64,000 nucleotides of DNA, from the NCBI RefSeq assembly GCF_964340395.1, contig NC_135554.1, forward strand, positions 8,715,475-8,779,474, written 5' to 3'. A program made the translations under genes and the position numbers. The notes beneath the pieces are model-generated. The model had not been told where the DNA came from. It was given only the letters and a program-made list of their open reading frames with translations, and did no database searches. The DNA comes from Glandiceps talaboti (lineage: Eukaryota > Hemichordata > Enteropneusta > Spengelidae). Positions 13,346 through 22,302 of the stretch are shown piece by piece; the first letter of the stretch is position 1, and every line of letters starts with the position of its first letter.

Positions 13346-14323
13346 TCCTAATTATTTAGGTATGCCCTGTGAACAAGCTGATCAGATTCAGTACAGTAGG
13401 TTATACAATCTACTGAATCTTGAAGACCTGTGAACATTGCTTACCTCTACTATCAAGAAAATGATTTTATCATAGACATAGTTTCTAATCCCTTTAAATC
13501 TTCCATATTCCATGTTCTATGTTCTCATCTACATGTATGTCATGTTAAACATACATGATGTACATTGCAATGTTCAACATATGATATATTTTCATGTATA
13601 ATATGTCTTCATGTGTTACATACCAGGGTTACAAGTCATGAAATGTTGTAGATACATGTACAGTGATAATCTGACTGACAATACAAAACACTTGTGTACA
13701 TTTAAAGTACCGTCTACAACAAAATAAACAATGACCCCCTGACCCAATACACAAAGTGATGCCGAGACAGTATTTCTAACACCCTGTCAAACTTTAAATT
13801 AAGCGTTTCATGTACTGTAATTCTGACATAAATTCACCTTATAACATCATCAACTGCATTGTTACTATAGATATCATTGTTTTAAATATGGTTGCATGCA
13901 AATTGTCTATACTCGGGTACACCATGGATGTACATGTATACACCTATATTTACTTGGGTACATGCACTGACTCAGTGCAGTGAATAGCCTGTTTACTGTG
14001 CTGTCGAGACACACTGTTAGCTGGTCGTACCTCCAAGCCCTCGCATTCTCATTTTACGACCAGCTATAAACGATGTATCTCGACCGCAGTAAACAGGCTA
14101 TGCAGTGATTGGCTCGGCTGGCATTATTGAATCATGTGTTGTGGAACGTTCCCGTTGATTCACGCAGAAATACAAATATTCTGAGGGAATGGCGTATTCT
14201 ATATATCAATGTAAAGTTCAATGATATTTCTGTTTGTTCACCAAAGAAAAAGATAACATAAAGTTACACTTACTGTCCGTCGTCTTCGATACCTTCAATA
14301 TCAACCTCTACATCGTCCGCCAT
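3676..14323 (-). CDS. MYSM1: MYSM1-like histone H2A deubiquitinase (SANT-SWIRM part; MPN domain outside window)
   Basis: MYSM1 is a nuclear metalloprotease that removes ubiquitin from histone H2A and acts in transcriptional activation. The exons, 5' to 3' on the minus strand, are 14323-14274, 12508-12403, 10954-10884, 10284-10195, 9903-9871, 9720-9651, 9348-9250, 8705-8204, 7679-7074, 6022-5863, 5317-5187, 4556-4456, 4302-4178 and 3757-3676. All 13 junctions have GT/AG borders and matching phases, giving 742 codons with no stop. The start [11 protein letters not shown] resembles the acidic 'xVDIEG' start of vertebrate MYSM1. The SANT/Myb domain is at about residues 126-172, the acidic linker with poly-Asp in exon 9, and SWIRM at about 545-640. 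A basic segment ([14 protein letters not shown]) and a DPFKL segment follow, as in vertebrate MYSM1 just before MPN. The linker between SANT and SWIRM is much longer than in the human protein. The JAMM catalytic residues cannot be assessed here. Intron 8 is low-complexity CAC/CAT sequence. Confidence 0.9.
4876..5095 (-). repeat. Dispersed repeat family D, inverted copy in MYSM1 intron
   Basis: The reverse complement reads GAAGTCCTGAGATGGAT, later GCAGTCATTAACATTATGTC, and ends CATGTTGGCATCAAGACTAAG. This matches 20440-20795 and 38195-38550 over most of its length, with a central deletion. The short ORF here is a shadow of the repeat. No terminal repeats are obvious. Confidence 0.65.
5187..6022 (-). 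CDS. MYSM1: MYSM1 exons 10-11 (SWIRM domain)
   Basis: Exon 10 (6022-5863) encodes an [19 protein letters not shown]-like helix followed by [17 protein letters not shown]. Exon 11 (5317-5187) encodes [19 protein letters not shown] and [15 protein letters not shown]. These are the diagnostic SWIRM helices of MYSM1 (EFFEGR, KTPERYLKIRN and [16 protein letters not shown] in vertebrates). SWIRM mediates contacts with histones and DNA. The 545-bp intron between the exons holds a degenerate tandem repeat. Confidence 0.93.
5340..5765. repeat. Degenerate tandem repeat (about 85-90 bp unit, about 5 copies) in MYSM1 intron
   Basis: Each unit repeats the pattern 'cttagcaaaacac...gggaaccttggtaaaataactgaggaactcaggta...acctacttcccac'. 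At least five diverged units are visible. Similar 'ttgctaaagg...taaaat...ggggttcc...ccttagccaaaacac' sequence recurs at 24150-24200 and 24440-24600, so the unit also exists elsewhere as a dispersed element. Confidence 0.65.
6270..6612 (+). repeat. Dispersed repeat family B, copy 1
   Basis: About 330 bp match 10480-10812 in the same orientation: GTGACCTAAG, TTGTCACTA, then a long shared block beginning GAATGAAGAAAAATATTGGA, and the end GTAGAATGACCA with 'agtata'. A partial inverted copy lies at 34325-34480. Two of the three copies are in MYSM1 introns. It is non-coding. Confidence 0.75.
7074..7679 (-). CDS. MYSM1: MYSM1 exon 9 with poly-aspartate tract
   Basis: This is the longest exon, about 202 codons of acidic linker. 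A (GAT)n run (plus-strand ATC at 7480-7570, with a few GAC interruptions) encodes more than 25 consecutive aspartates. The exon leaves in phase 1 through a weak donor, AAATCAG|GTGATG. I accept it because the next exon resumes the frame exactly with the SWIRM N-terminal extension. The tract is likely to be length-polymorphic. The rest of the exon has no domain I recognise. Confidence 0.8.
7735..8192. repeat. CAC/CAT low-complexity tract in MYSM1 intron 8
   Basis: Almost 460 bp of imperfect CAC/CAT/ACT triplets fill the intron between exons 8 and 9. It includes an internal duplication of about 74 bp (ATAACTACCACTATCACTAC at 8010 and 8084). All reading frames through it are open because of the composition, so the His/Thr-rich and Val/Gly-rich ORFs seen there are artefacts. 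A second CAC/GTGGTGACC tract with two 54-bp units is at 10036-10168. Confidence 0.9.
8204..8705 (-). CDS. MYSM1: MYSM1 exon 8 (linker)
   Basis: The exon enters in phase 0 after a TATAG acceptor and leaves in phase 1 at AAAG|GTGGGT. It encodes 167 codons of charged, probably disordered linker: a Lys/Arg-rich patch ([18 protein letters not shown]) that may act in nuclear localisation, then a Glu-rich stretch (residues [14 protein letters not shown]). I do not recognise a domain. Its acceptor abuts a large GAAT/GTGA tetranucleotide tract in the preceding intron. Confidence 0.85.
8717..9000. repeat. GAAT/GTGA tetranucleotide microsatellite
   Basis: About 280 bp of GAAT repeats are interrupted by GTGA, AAGT and GTAT variants. 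They lie directly upstream, in the transcribed sense, of the MYSM1 exon 8 acceptor and leave very little polypyrimidine sequence before it. Confidence 0.9.
9250..9720 (-). CDS. MYSM1: MYSM1 exons 6-7 (SANT/Myb domain)
   Basis: Exon 6 (9720-9651) encodes residues up to [13 protein letters not shown]. Exon 7 (9348-9250, exactly 33 codons) encodes [14 protein letters not shown] followed by [16 protein letters not shown]. Together they carry the spaced tryptophans and the TxxQVKxYAxQYF helix of MYSM1-type SANT domains, which bind DNA or histones. The phase-0 intron between them splits helices 1 and 2 of the domain. Confidence 0.92.
10480..10812 (+). repeat. Dispersed repeat family B, copy 2
   Basis: This is the second copy of the 6270-6612 repeat, in the same orientation, inside the MYSM1 intron between exons 3 and 4. 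Divergence is substantial (roughly one difference in five or six bases by eye), so the copies are not recent. Confidence 0.75.
11068..11514. mobile_element. Foldback/MITE element with long inverted arms
   Basis: The left end reads GGGGAATGCCACTCCAGGAA and the right end is its near-perfect complement, CTTCCTGGAGTGGCATTCCCC-like. The arms continue inward for about 200 bp each: ATAAAGACATTTTCATAAA against TTTATGAAAATGTCTCTATT, then TTTCAGAGAAACATCAA against TTGATGTTTCTCTGAAA, and GCATCATGGGA against TCCCATGATGC. The two arms meet near 11300. It is a non-coding foldback element of about 446 bp in a MYSM1 intron. Part of its end (GGGAGTGGTGTTCCCCTTTAAT) recurs at 26890. Confidence 0.85.
13289..13342. 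repeat. CAAT tetranucleotide microsatellite
   Basis: About 13 perfect AATC/CAAT units lie in MYSM1 intron 1. Confidence 0.95.
13968..14110. mobile_element. Foldback element close to the MYSM1 start
   Basis: The left arm (AATAGCCTGTTTACTG, TCGAGACACA, AGCTGGTCGTA) pairs with the right arm (TACGACCAGCT, TGTATCTCGA, CAGTAAACAGGCTAT), separated by a loop of about 25 bases. The arms are about 55 bp and more than 80 percent matched. It sits only about 165 bp downstream of the first coding exon of MYSM1. Confidence 0.8.
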
Positions 14324-15383
14324 TTTGTTGCACGCTATTCAAGACGCCCTCATACACTATTTACTTCCAATCTTTCGTTTCTACCCAACACTGCCGTAAG
14401 CTACAATAATCATACATGTATACTTTGTACTAGGGTTATACTTTGTTTATCCATGTCATGATAAATTAGCTCTTTCCTTCAAATGGCTACCGGTATATAT
14501 GAACATATGGCAGACCAAGAGGTGGTATAAGATCTTGACTGGCTGCGTCGTCGTTGTTAGCTGCTGCTGCTTCTGTCTTTGTTATTGTTGTTATTAAACA
14601 CGTTCACTGTAAACAGGTCTATCATTTGAATTACTTGTTTACCAGCCATGTGTGATTCTGTACATTGGCTTGATGTAATTTATTACGCAATGTTCTATTG
14701 TGAATTTGAAAATTATTGTCTGTCACTGAGTATTTTAGTACTCAAAGTCTTCAGGCCTGAAGTAAATTTCTGGAAGCAGTCTTTTTACATATTAAATGCC
14801 TAAATGGCACTTTTAAGGAGGGGATGCACAAAAGTATGTTGTTGCCAACGTTCCATTTCATGTTCGTGTTCGTTTCGTGTTGAAATCTTCGTTCCCGATA
14901 CACCGTTAAACTAGCAGGTTTTAATTCTAGTCTATTCAGAGGAAAAACCGTTCCTTGCAAGATGTTGACGCATTTTCCAGTCTGAGTACCTTTAAAACAA
15001 ATGTTTTAAACGACTTGTAAATTTTGTTATTTTTATCATATTTTCTTTTTTTGTCTTCTAGTTACCAAAGTGACTTTTTGGGTGTGAATCTTGCAATGCG
15101 AGTTATACAATTTTTTTGAGTACAGATTCCACCTCAGAAAGGTGTCCTGATAACACATCTGACGGGTGCCACTTGCGCATCCTTAGGCATATTTTGTTAC
15201 ATATCGCGAGAAAACCGAAATGCCATGTATTGCTATTGGTAACAGCTTTTAACACTTAATGCCTATAAAACCATGATTGTAATAGTTACATTTGAATCTT
15301 ACATACTGTATTTTATGAATTAATAGCCAATCACAAAAAATATTTCAAAAGTTTTGAATGTTTATGTATTTTTCACCCTAGAG
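14324..15383. promoter_or_regulatory. MYSM1 5' flank
   Basis: This is the upstream side of MYSM1 on the minus strand. The start codon lies in AAAATGGCGGACGATG, a YY1-like motif (AAnATGGCGG) that commonly overlaps start sites of genes with short leaders. No TATA box stands at an obvious distance. The rest, to 15383, shows no exon, tRNA or repeat that I can support. Confidence 0.45.
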
Positions 15384-15656
15384 TTGTTTCTGTTCCTACT
15401 TCCATTCTACCGATGGACTCAAAAGAAATGTTATTCCTTTCCATCAACTTTTGTACGACTGTAAGACACAGGGAATTAATGTCTTCTCTATCAGAACAGA
15501 ATCCCATCTTAGCTTGTCCATGGCCAAGTCCTATAGTGTACTTGCCGGCTGACACTCCATCAAATTGTTCCAGCTCTACTCGGTCTACATACTGGGAAGG
15601 AAAATAGATTTCTATTGCTAGGATACCAACATCCTCCAAGTACTTGTTTGCTGTCT
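15384..15656 (-). pseudogene. Broken partial copy of HMG-CoA synthase first coding exon
   Basis: On the minus strand, about 270 bp match residues 5-96 of the intact gene at 28822-29269. Over the clean part only three residues differ (Gln to Arg, Tyr to Phe and Leu to Met), apart from a two-residue insertion (His-Gly) in the [10 protein letters not shown] segment. Near its 5' end a 3-bp insertion and a deletion of about 11 bp shift the frame. Homology stops just after the Glu95 region, so Cys129 and His264 are absent, and neither end coincides with an exon border. It cannot encode an enzyme. The high similarity points to a recent segmental copy. Confidence 0.85.
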
Positions 15657-15850
15657 GTTGGACCAGCCATGCCATCAAAATAGTTGTAATTAATATTTAA
15701 AGATGTAGTAACAGGCTCATAGGTGTTGTAACACGTTCCTTCGTCATATGGAACACCATTTTTTCTTATCTTCAATTCTCTTGCATTTTTTTCATCAACT
15801 ATATCACTTGGCCCTTGGATAACATTTACAAGGACATTTTATTGGTACTA
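15657..15850 (-). other. Unrecognised coding-like stretch joined to the HMG-CoA synthase copy
   Basis: Read on the minus strand from about 15845 there is an open frame of about 60 codons (start NVLVNVIQGPSDIVDE, middle RKNGVPYDEGTCYNTYEPV, end [17 protein letters not shown]). It runs into the HMG-CoA synthase copy in the original HMG-CoA synthase frame, before the copy's frameshift. A stop codon lies just upstream. The composition looks protein-like, but I do not recognise a family. It could be an exon of another gene, a transposon fragment or chance. Confidence 0.35.
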
Positions 15851-16129
15851 TCTACTAACCAGCTTCTATATAATATTAAAGTTAGTCTACTTCATGGACA
15901 CACACTCCCTGAATAAATTATATCAGTAACATCAAGATTTTTTTTTACATATTGTTTATTGTTGCGAAAAATGGCGGATCGGAAATCTGCCAACAGCTAT
16001 TTACTTATATCCTATAAACATCTGTAGCATTCAGGATTTTATAAAACTGTTATAATACTATACATGTTCATCATGGAAACGCTAAGTTTCATACACAAGT
16101 TGTCTTCTTCCACTTTTGATTGAGAAACA

Positions 16130-16990
16130 GACATCTTTCGAACAAATTATGACTTGTCCTTCTTCAGTGTCTAACTGAATCAGACCATTGATCCTCCACC
16201 AACGGTAGGGTCTATATGATCTGACCGAATGATCCAGATTTGTTGGAAGTGTTGATTAATCAGAAGTGTGAAAAGGTTAGCTTCAACAGGTGTGAAAGTA
16301 CTTGTCAGTTATGTACATCTAACTGTCCACCTTCTGTGATGATGTCACTGTAGATTGGAAACAGCTCAGACTACTAATTAATTAGTGGTCTGAGGTCGCA
16401 GCTAAAAAGGCATTTAGACATGCTTCAAAAATAGCAACACATTATAAAGAGATATCCTGGTCAAACTAAAAAAGATAAGCACAAGAAAGAAACAAGACGT
16501 TATCACCAATTATCTTATATCTACACCAGGATGCAGTGCCTTCTTATATAGAGGAGACAATCAGCTTTTCACCAACACATTACAGAAAGTGGCCATAAAC
16601 CTCCAGAACTAACTTCTAAATCAGTCAAGATCATCAATAGGGAACAAAACATGGATAAAAGAAGACTATTGGAGGCCATGTACATCAAAGTCAACAATCC
16701 GTCACTTAATGCCAATCAAATGTAGAAAATGGCATTTCACCAATCTGCAGCATGGATCTATTATCGAGATAATATAGATGCAAGTCTACAGTGACATCAT
16801 CACAGAAGGTGGACAGTAAGATGTACATAAAGTATAACCTCATTTTAGTGGTCTGAGACATTACTGACAAGTACTTTCACGCCTGAATTTACATACTATT
16901 TAAGTTAACCTTTTCACATTTCCAGTTTACTCAACATCTCCAGCAAATTTGAATCATTCTGTCAGATGTTTTTACTTGTCTGTGGTATGA
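16130..16990 (+). mobile_element. Penelope-like element fragment (GIY-YIG endonuclease tail) with inverted flanks
   Basis: Around 16550-16725 the plus strand encodes HITESGHKPPEL, then SVKIINREQNMDKRRLLEAM and YIKVNNPSLN followed by a stop. This is the C-terminal pattern of the GIY-YIG endonuclease of Penelope-like retroelements (H...GH...I.RE...KR...EA.YIK..NP.LN). The upstream frame is interrupted by a stop, so the copy is dead. The fragment is flanked by inverted arms: GAATGATCCAGATTTG ... GTGAAAGTACTTGTCAG ... CACCTTCTGTGATGATGTCA on the left and their complement at 16785-16960 on the right. Inverted or tandem terminal repeats are typical of Penelope-like insertions. Confidence 0.65.
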
Positions 16991-17434
16991 CATAGCTATA
17001 ATAATTTTATTCATGAACAAAGCATGATTCATCTAATCCCAATGGCACTGACCATTAATGGAAAAACACTAAATTCAAAACTCTGGTATTAAATCATGGG
17101 GATTACAACAAATTTCAGTTAACCTTACCAAAACAGTATGTGGTTCATACAACATTAGGAGTTGAGGAGAACTCTGTACAAATTTGAAACAAAAGTAATT
17201 GTAACACATTGTTACCACTGAAGTTATCTAAGTCTGGGAACACTGGGCTGGATAGTAACAGTGTATCACAATAGTATCTTATTTTTATTTATAATGAGTC
17301 AGTGTGTCTGAAGTGTTGTCCTTAAAGCTTATCTACAAATGTTGTATGAACCAAGATATAAATACATTTGTGAGTGTTTTGGCAAGGTTAGATGAAATAG
17401 GCTGTAATAAACCACAACAACACTGATGCATGTA

Positions 17435-17487
17435 TGTGCACGCACGCACGCACACACACACATTACATACATACACACACATACATG
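17435..17487. repeat. CACG/CACA microsatellite
   Basis: A short run of GCACGCACGCACGC passes into ACAC and then CATA repeats. The Cys/Val-rich antisense ORFs here are compositional. Confidence 0.85.
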
Positions 17488-18874
17488 GAGTACAAATGTA
17501 GGTGACATTGACAGATACACACATTTTACCGCAGCATTCAAATTAAAATTTTAATTATACGCAAAAATGATAATTTTCAGTATACATGGCAGACAATTAT
17601 TATGTATATCAACTTATGCATATTTTCATTTTAAAATAAGTAGTAATTAAAAACTTAATATACATGAAATGATTCTTTTCTTCATCTATATAATATTGGT
17701 TAGTTGCTTAAAATAAAAGTACAGGGCTGAGATACAAACATATATAAAAAAAAGACAACATTGGTATACCAATGAAAACTGAATCACACTAGAATTGTAC
17801 ACCTGAGAATGTGACTTTCAACATTTTGGGATAATAAAGAAATTTTTTCACTGAACCAATATCTGAAATAAATTCCTTTAAAAACATTTGCAGATTTTCT
17901 AGTAAAATTCAAATGGTGTAATTCATGTCACATGATAAGCACATGATTGAATTCTTCATGTCACATAACAAGCAAATGATTGAATTCTTTGGCACATGAC
18001 AAGCACATGACTGCATTCTGAACTGAACAAGTTCTTCCAACTAAGCTATGACTTATGAAAAACAAGGGATCGGTTATACTACAAATTAAAACTCTCCTCA
18101 TATATTTCATTGGTCATGGTTTTTTCAAAGGAAAAACACTACGCAAGTATTTCAGAAGTATATTGTTGCATTGTTTTAAAGATATAAATATCTTTTCGTT
18201 GTAATATTCAACCGTATTTGTAGGGACTAGTCGTTGGTGTTTGAATCTCATAATCATTTCAAGCACGCTTCGGGAATCCTGATTTTCTAGCAAAACTTTC
18301 TGTATGAATTAATTGTGAATTAATGTTAGTTAATATAAACCGATGACGTTATTGTGTCAACTCGTGACTTACTTTCAAACTGAAAGATGTGAGTAGGACG
18401 TAAACATAAACACGAGCCAATTACAAGTACATGTTAGATGGATTACTACTAATATGCACTGTTGTTGACTTGATTCAACTGAGGCAACATGACGTCTGGC
18501 AAGATTTATGTTTTAAAAATTGGATTTCCCTGGGTGTGGATGAAATGATTGCGAGATCTGAAAACCAAAGACTAGTTGCTAGGCTACTGTACGGTATACA
18601 TACACAGACTTACTTGAAAAACAAATACTTTTAAGAGTAAACATTGTATAAACAAACAAACATCTTCCCGTTAATATCATCATGAAATATTGAGTGTGTG
18701 ATCACAGATCCACTACCACTACCCTAGGGAGCCTCTACCGGCTCCTCATAAAACGATAAACATAAAATTGTAAAATAATTCAGAAATAGATATGTCTTAT
18801 TACAGAATATTACACTGTATATATCTGCTTGATATCATACAATTTTTGAGGCAGGGAAATCTTAATGATGATAT

Positions 18875-19148
18875 TCAAGTGGCCACATGGGATGAAAAAT
18901 GTGTATTTATTTTAGATTTTAGATATATTTTAACTCAATCAATTTCAAAAAGCTAAAAAGTGTGTGTTAAGAGTTTGTTATTGTACGTACAATACACTTT
19001 TTAATGTATTGTAATTTATTGAGTTACAAATAAAGATTTAGTATATATTATTTCATATTGTTTTTTCAAGTAGAAAAAACATTTTTGTTTTATAAATTAC
19101 AAATCCAAAATAAATACCCCAATTCTAATCCATATGACCACTTTAACA
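18875..19148. mobile_element. Small TIR element, family G, copy 1
   Basis: The left end (AAGTGGCCACATGGGATGA ... GTATTTATTTT) is the inverted counterpart of the right end (CAAAATAAATACC ... CATATGACCACTTTAA), about 38 bp each. The same ends occur at 45262-45632. It is non-coding and about 270 bp. Confidence 0.75.
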
Positions 19149-20439
19149 CTGAAACATACATCACTAAAAATAAAAATAAAACATCCTGTGACGAATACTT
19201 TAATGTTGCTAAAAACACTCTCAATCATAAAAATACATTTCTCATAGTGTTTCTATGACAACAATTCCTCACTTGAAAACTATCAGTACATTTTCATAAA
19301 TCACACACGTGGAACAGCAGGCTTATCAAAACAATCATATTATTTAGGTCCATTACTTTTAAAAACACAATATATGTAGTGAACTTTCCATAGTACACTC
19401 ATTTAAAATGTTCTCAAGAAATTGCCATTGTCCCGATATAACTATGGGTTGAATATGTTATTTGATGTGTTGAACTTTTCAACTCCGAAAGTGTGAAAAA
19501 ATTAAGGTCTTCTGGGTAAATCTGACAGAGCACAAGCTGGGTTGATTCAAATTTGGGTAATTTGTACTGCATACATAAAAGTTGCCTGTACAGTAGTCTA
19601 CTTATAGCATCATCATAAACCACAGCCTCTTTTACGGCACCGTCCCAGTCACACTGTCGTTATTTCGCAGCGCCGCGGAAGAAGTAACGGCTCTGGTTGC
19701 GAGAATGACTTATTGAAGCAAAGTTAAAACCACAGTGGTCAACAGAGGGATGTGAAAGTAACCCTCCTTTCCCAAGTTTGAGCAAACTTTTGACAAAGTT
19801 TTAGAACCTTGTATCTCTATATATAGTGATTTGAAATTTTTCAGTGTTTACTCAGATGACAATATACTTATATAGCATAATATACAACAGTATAGCACTG
19901 GCAATACAATGCTGAGTTGCAGTGACCAACATCATTATCTATTGGTTAGACTCACACCTGGTATTCAAGCATGATGCATAAACAGTTTTTTAGTATGCAT
20001 ACAGTCCAATGTCAAGGAAACACTAGATTATGCCATCAATTGTACTGTTTATGACAGCACCAGGATTTGTAGCATGATTAAAGTTACTCATTAATTATCA
20101 CACTGTAACTATTTAATCCAGATCATTTCACATAAATAAAAGTCCTTATAAATTCAGCTGTGTCACTTTCAGTAATATCCATCGTATAGCCTACAGACTT
20201 GTAGTTGGCTTTCTAACGTAGCGATTGATGAATTACCACCAACAGCTCTCCTAATAAAATGCAAGTGGATTTTGGCACTTGTAATAGATTACCCTCCTAA
20301 CTTTTAATTCACCAGGCCATGTGATGACATCATAGGTTTACATATAAGATCCACTCAGATTTAGCAGAGTTATTGGTGGTTATTTGGAAAATTTATTGTC
20401 TAGTTATTATACAGTATTATTAGAATTTCACCTCCACTC

Positions 20440-20795
20440 ACAGTATAGTCAAAGTCATTACTCTAGAAGTCCTGAGATGCATCAGATGCAATTTAAAATT
20501 CATGCACAGCCACCCACACAGTCATTAACATCATGTCTTTGTTAATCAATCATAAAATTCTAACCAATAACACAGTCCCTCATAAAGTTAGTGTTTATTG
20601 GGGCAGTTATGTAATGTCCAAATATGGTATATTTGTCCGCTCAGGATGCTACTTATACACTGTTTATGTCACTATAAGTATTATACAGCTGGGGTTCACT
20701 GATTGCCGAGACGAACAACTTTTTGTGCTGATTGAGAGACTTTGACCAGACGTAGTTTCGTTAGAGACCATGTTGGCATCCAGACTAGGTAATTT
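20440..20795 (+). repeat. Dispersed repeat family D, copy 2
   Basis: This is a fuller copy of the repeat. It shares CAGTATAGTCAAAGTC, a block beginning CCACCCACACAGTCATTAAC, CAGTCCCTCATAAAGTTAGT, and a final block containing GACTTTGACCAGACGT with 38195-38550. It ends CATGTTGGCATCCAGACTAG, a phrase that also occurs alone at 26805. It is non-coding. Confidence 0.8.
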
Positions 20796-21484
20796 TTAAC
20801 AAAAGTATAATTTTTTGATGTCCATGTAGAATTACTAGAAAGCAGATCTCTTGGATAAAAAAAAATGTCAATTTAGACTACAGGTCACAATGGCTTGAAA
20901 ACCATACTTATTTATCTGGTCATCACTAACTGTCATACAATGACAAATGCAAAATTGCAGCATTTTGTGTAGTTATTTTGGGTGTGCTGTGTTTGAAAAA
21001 AATTTGCAAATCATTCATATGATACAAACATTGTGCCCTGTTTTGGAATGTGACAAGCTAAACTGGCCATCTCAAACTTAGAATTTTTCTTTTAAAAGGA
21101 AAAAGCATATTCTATAATTCCATCTCAAGTATATCCCTGTCTTAACATCAAAATTTCAATTTGCATGGCCATGTAAATAACCTGTGAATTGAGAATGCTG
21201 AAAAATAGTCGATGTTCAACAATGTGTGAAAAACACTAATAACAAAAATACTGCAAATTTTAAATGCTGTCATTTTTACTCATTCCAAGTTTCTTTGGTC
21301 ATCCAAACAATTACATGAAATTTCTTCAATGCTTGTAAAACAAAACTTGCAAAGCAAAGCTAGCTTGCTGCTGAAATAAATGAACTACAAACAATCCTTG
21401 GTGTGCAAGTGTGGTATCATGTTACATTCTCATCGTTGAGGGCGCTATCACCTAAAAATTTTCGTGGAGAATACAAGTGATGTT

Positions 21485-21608
21485 ACTTGAGTCTGATTTA
21501 TTATAGACTGTAAGATACATCGTGACGTTTCGCCCTCACCGGCCTCCTCTTAGGGGTTGGCCGATGTTTGAGGGCGCCACGTCACGGCATACCTTACAGA
21601 CTAGATTT
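21485..21608. mobile_element. Short foldback element
   Basis: TTATAGACTGTAAGATACATCGTGACG ... GCCCTCA on the left pairs with TGAGGGCGCCACGTCACGG ... CTTACAGACTAGATTTATTA on the right, giving arms of about 42 bp with a short loop. It is probably a MITE; there is no coding sequence. Confidence 0.7.
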
Positions 21609-22089
21609 ATTACAACTCATCTTAAAATTAGTAACAGATAAGGTGAACTGTCAGAGTTTGATTACATTTTGACCAAACAAGGGATGCTTTAAAATCTATA
21701 TAGGATCTGCAGATTCTACAGACCATCTGATCATAATTTCAGACTACAAACAGAACACATATAAATATCATCAAGGTAACAAAATTACAAAACTTGTCAA
21801 GAATAATTTATTCAAAAGTATCAAATGAAATATCTGTGAACTTTTTAAAAAATCTACGAAGTCACACACGTACAAAGACTGAGATTTGGTGCTTGGAATT
21901 TCATTTGCAAGGGGGGACTCCGCAAGAAACAATTCAAAACTTACTTTTGCGTACAAATGTTGAATACTTGGAAGTAGTAAAATTTACACCCTGTCAAGTC
22001 ATGTACATTGCCAAAACTGACCCTGCATACGACAATATTTTCCCGCCAAAATCACCTACACAACATTTCTATACATTTATAGATTTAAA

Positions 22090-22302
22090 ATTGCCTGTAA
22101 ATTTTATTTCTTGGTTTTAGCTGTAAATTTTATTTTTTGATTTAGAGTGAAAAAAAAAATTGCTTAAAAATGTTCACAAAATTGTGTAGGAGCTTTCAAG
22201 ATAATGCTGTCTAAATTTGATGAAGATAACCAATGGTCAAAGGTCAAAAGTCAAAGGTTAGATAATATGTTGACTGTTGGGATCTTCTAAACATACTGTT
22301 AT
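22090..22302 (-). other. HMG-CoA synthase 3' UTR with polyadenylation signals
   Basis: Downstream of the HMG-CoA synthase stop on the minus strand, AATAAA occurs at 22133-22128 and again at 22108-22103, suggesting a 3' UTR of about 200 bp. The two signals lie in a short local duplication (TGTAAATTTTATTT twice). Confidence 0.55.

Larger units (their letters stand above)
17488..22089. other. Intergenic, AT-rich, repeat relics only
   Basis: No exon is supported between the Penelope fragment and the 3' end of HMG-CoA synthase. It holds three tandem units of about 33 bp at 17925-18022 ('cacatga...aagcacatgattgaattct'), a MITE at 18875-19148, a family D repeat at 20440-20795, and a foldback at 21485-21608. 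Short ORFs at 18431, 19058 and 21794 have AT-driven composition and no family resemblance. Confidence 0.55.

Noticed and set aside
18431-18634. 67-residue plus-strand ORF
   Set aside because: No similarity or splice signals; not distinguishable from chance in AT-rich sequence.
21794-22120. 108-residue plus-strand ORF
   Set aside because: No recognisable domain, no splice context, and it overlaps the minus-strand 3' UTR of HMG-CoA synthase with its polyadenylation signals.
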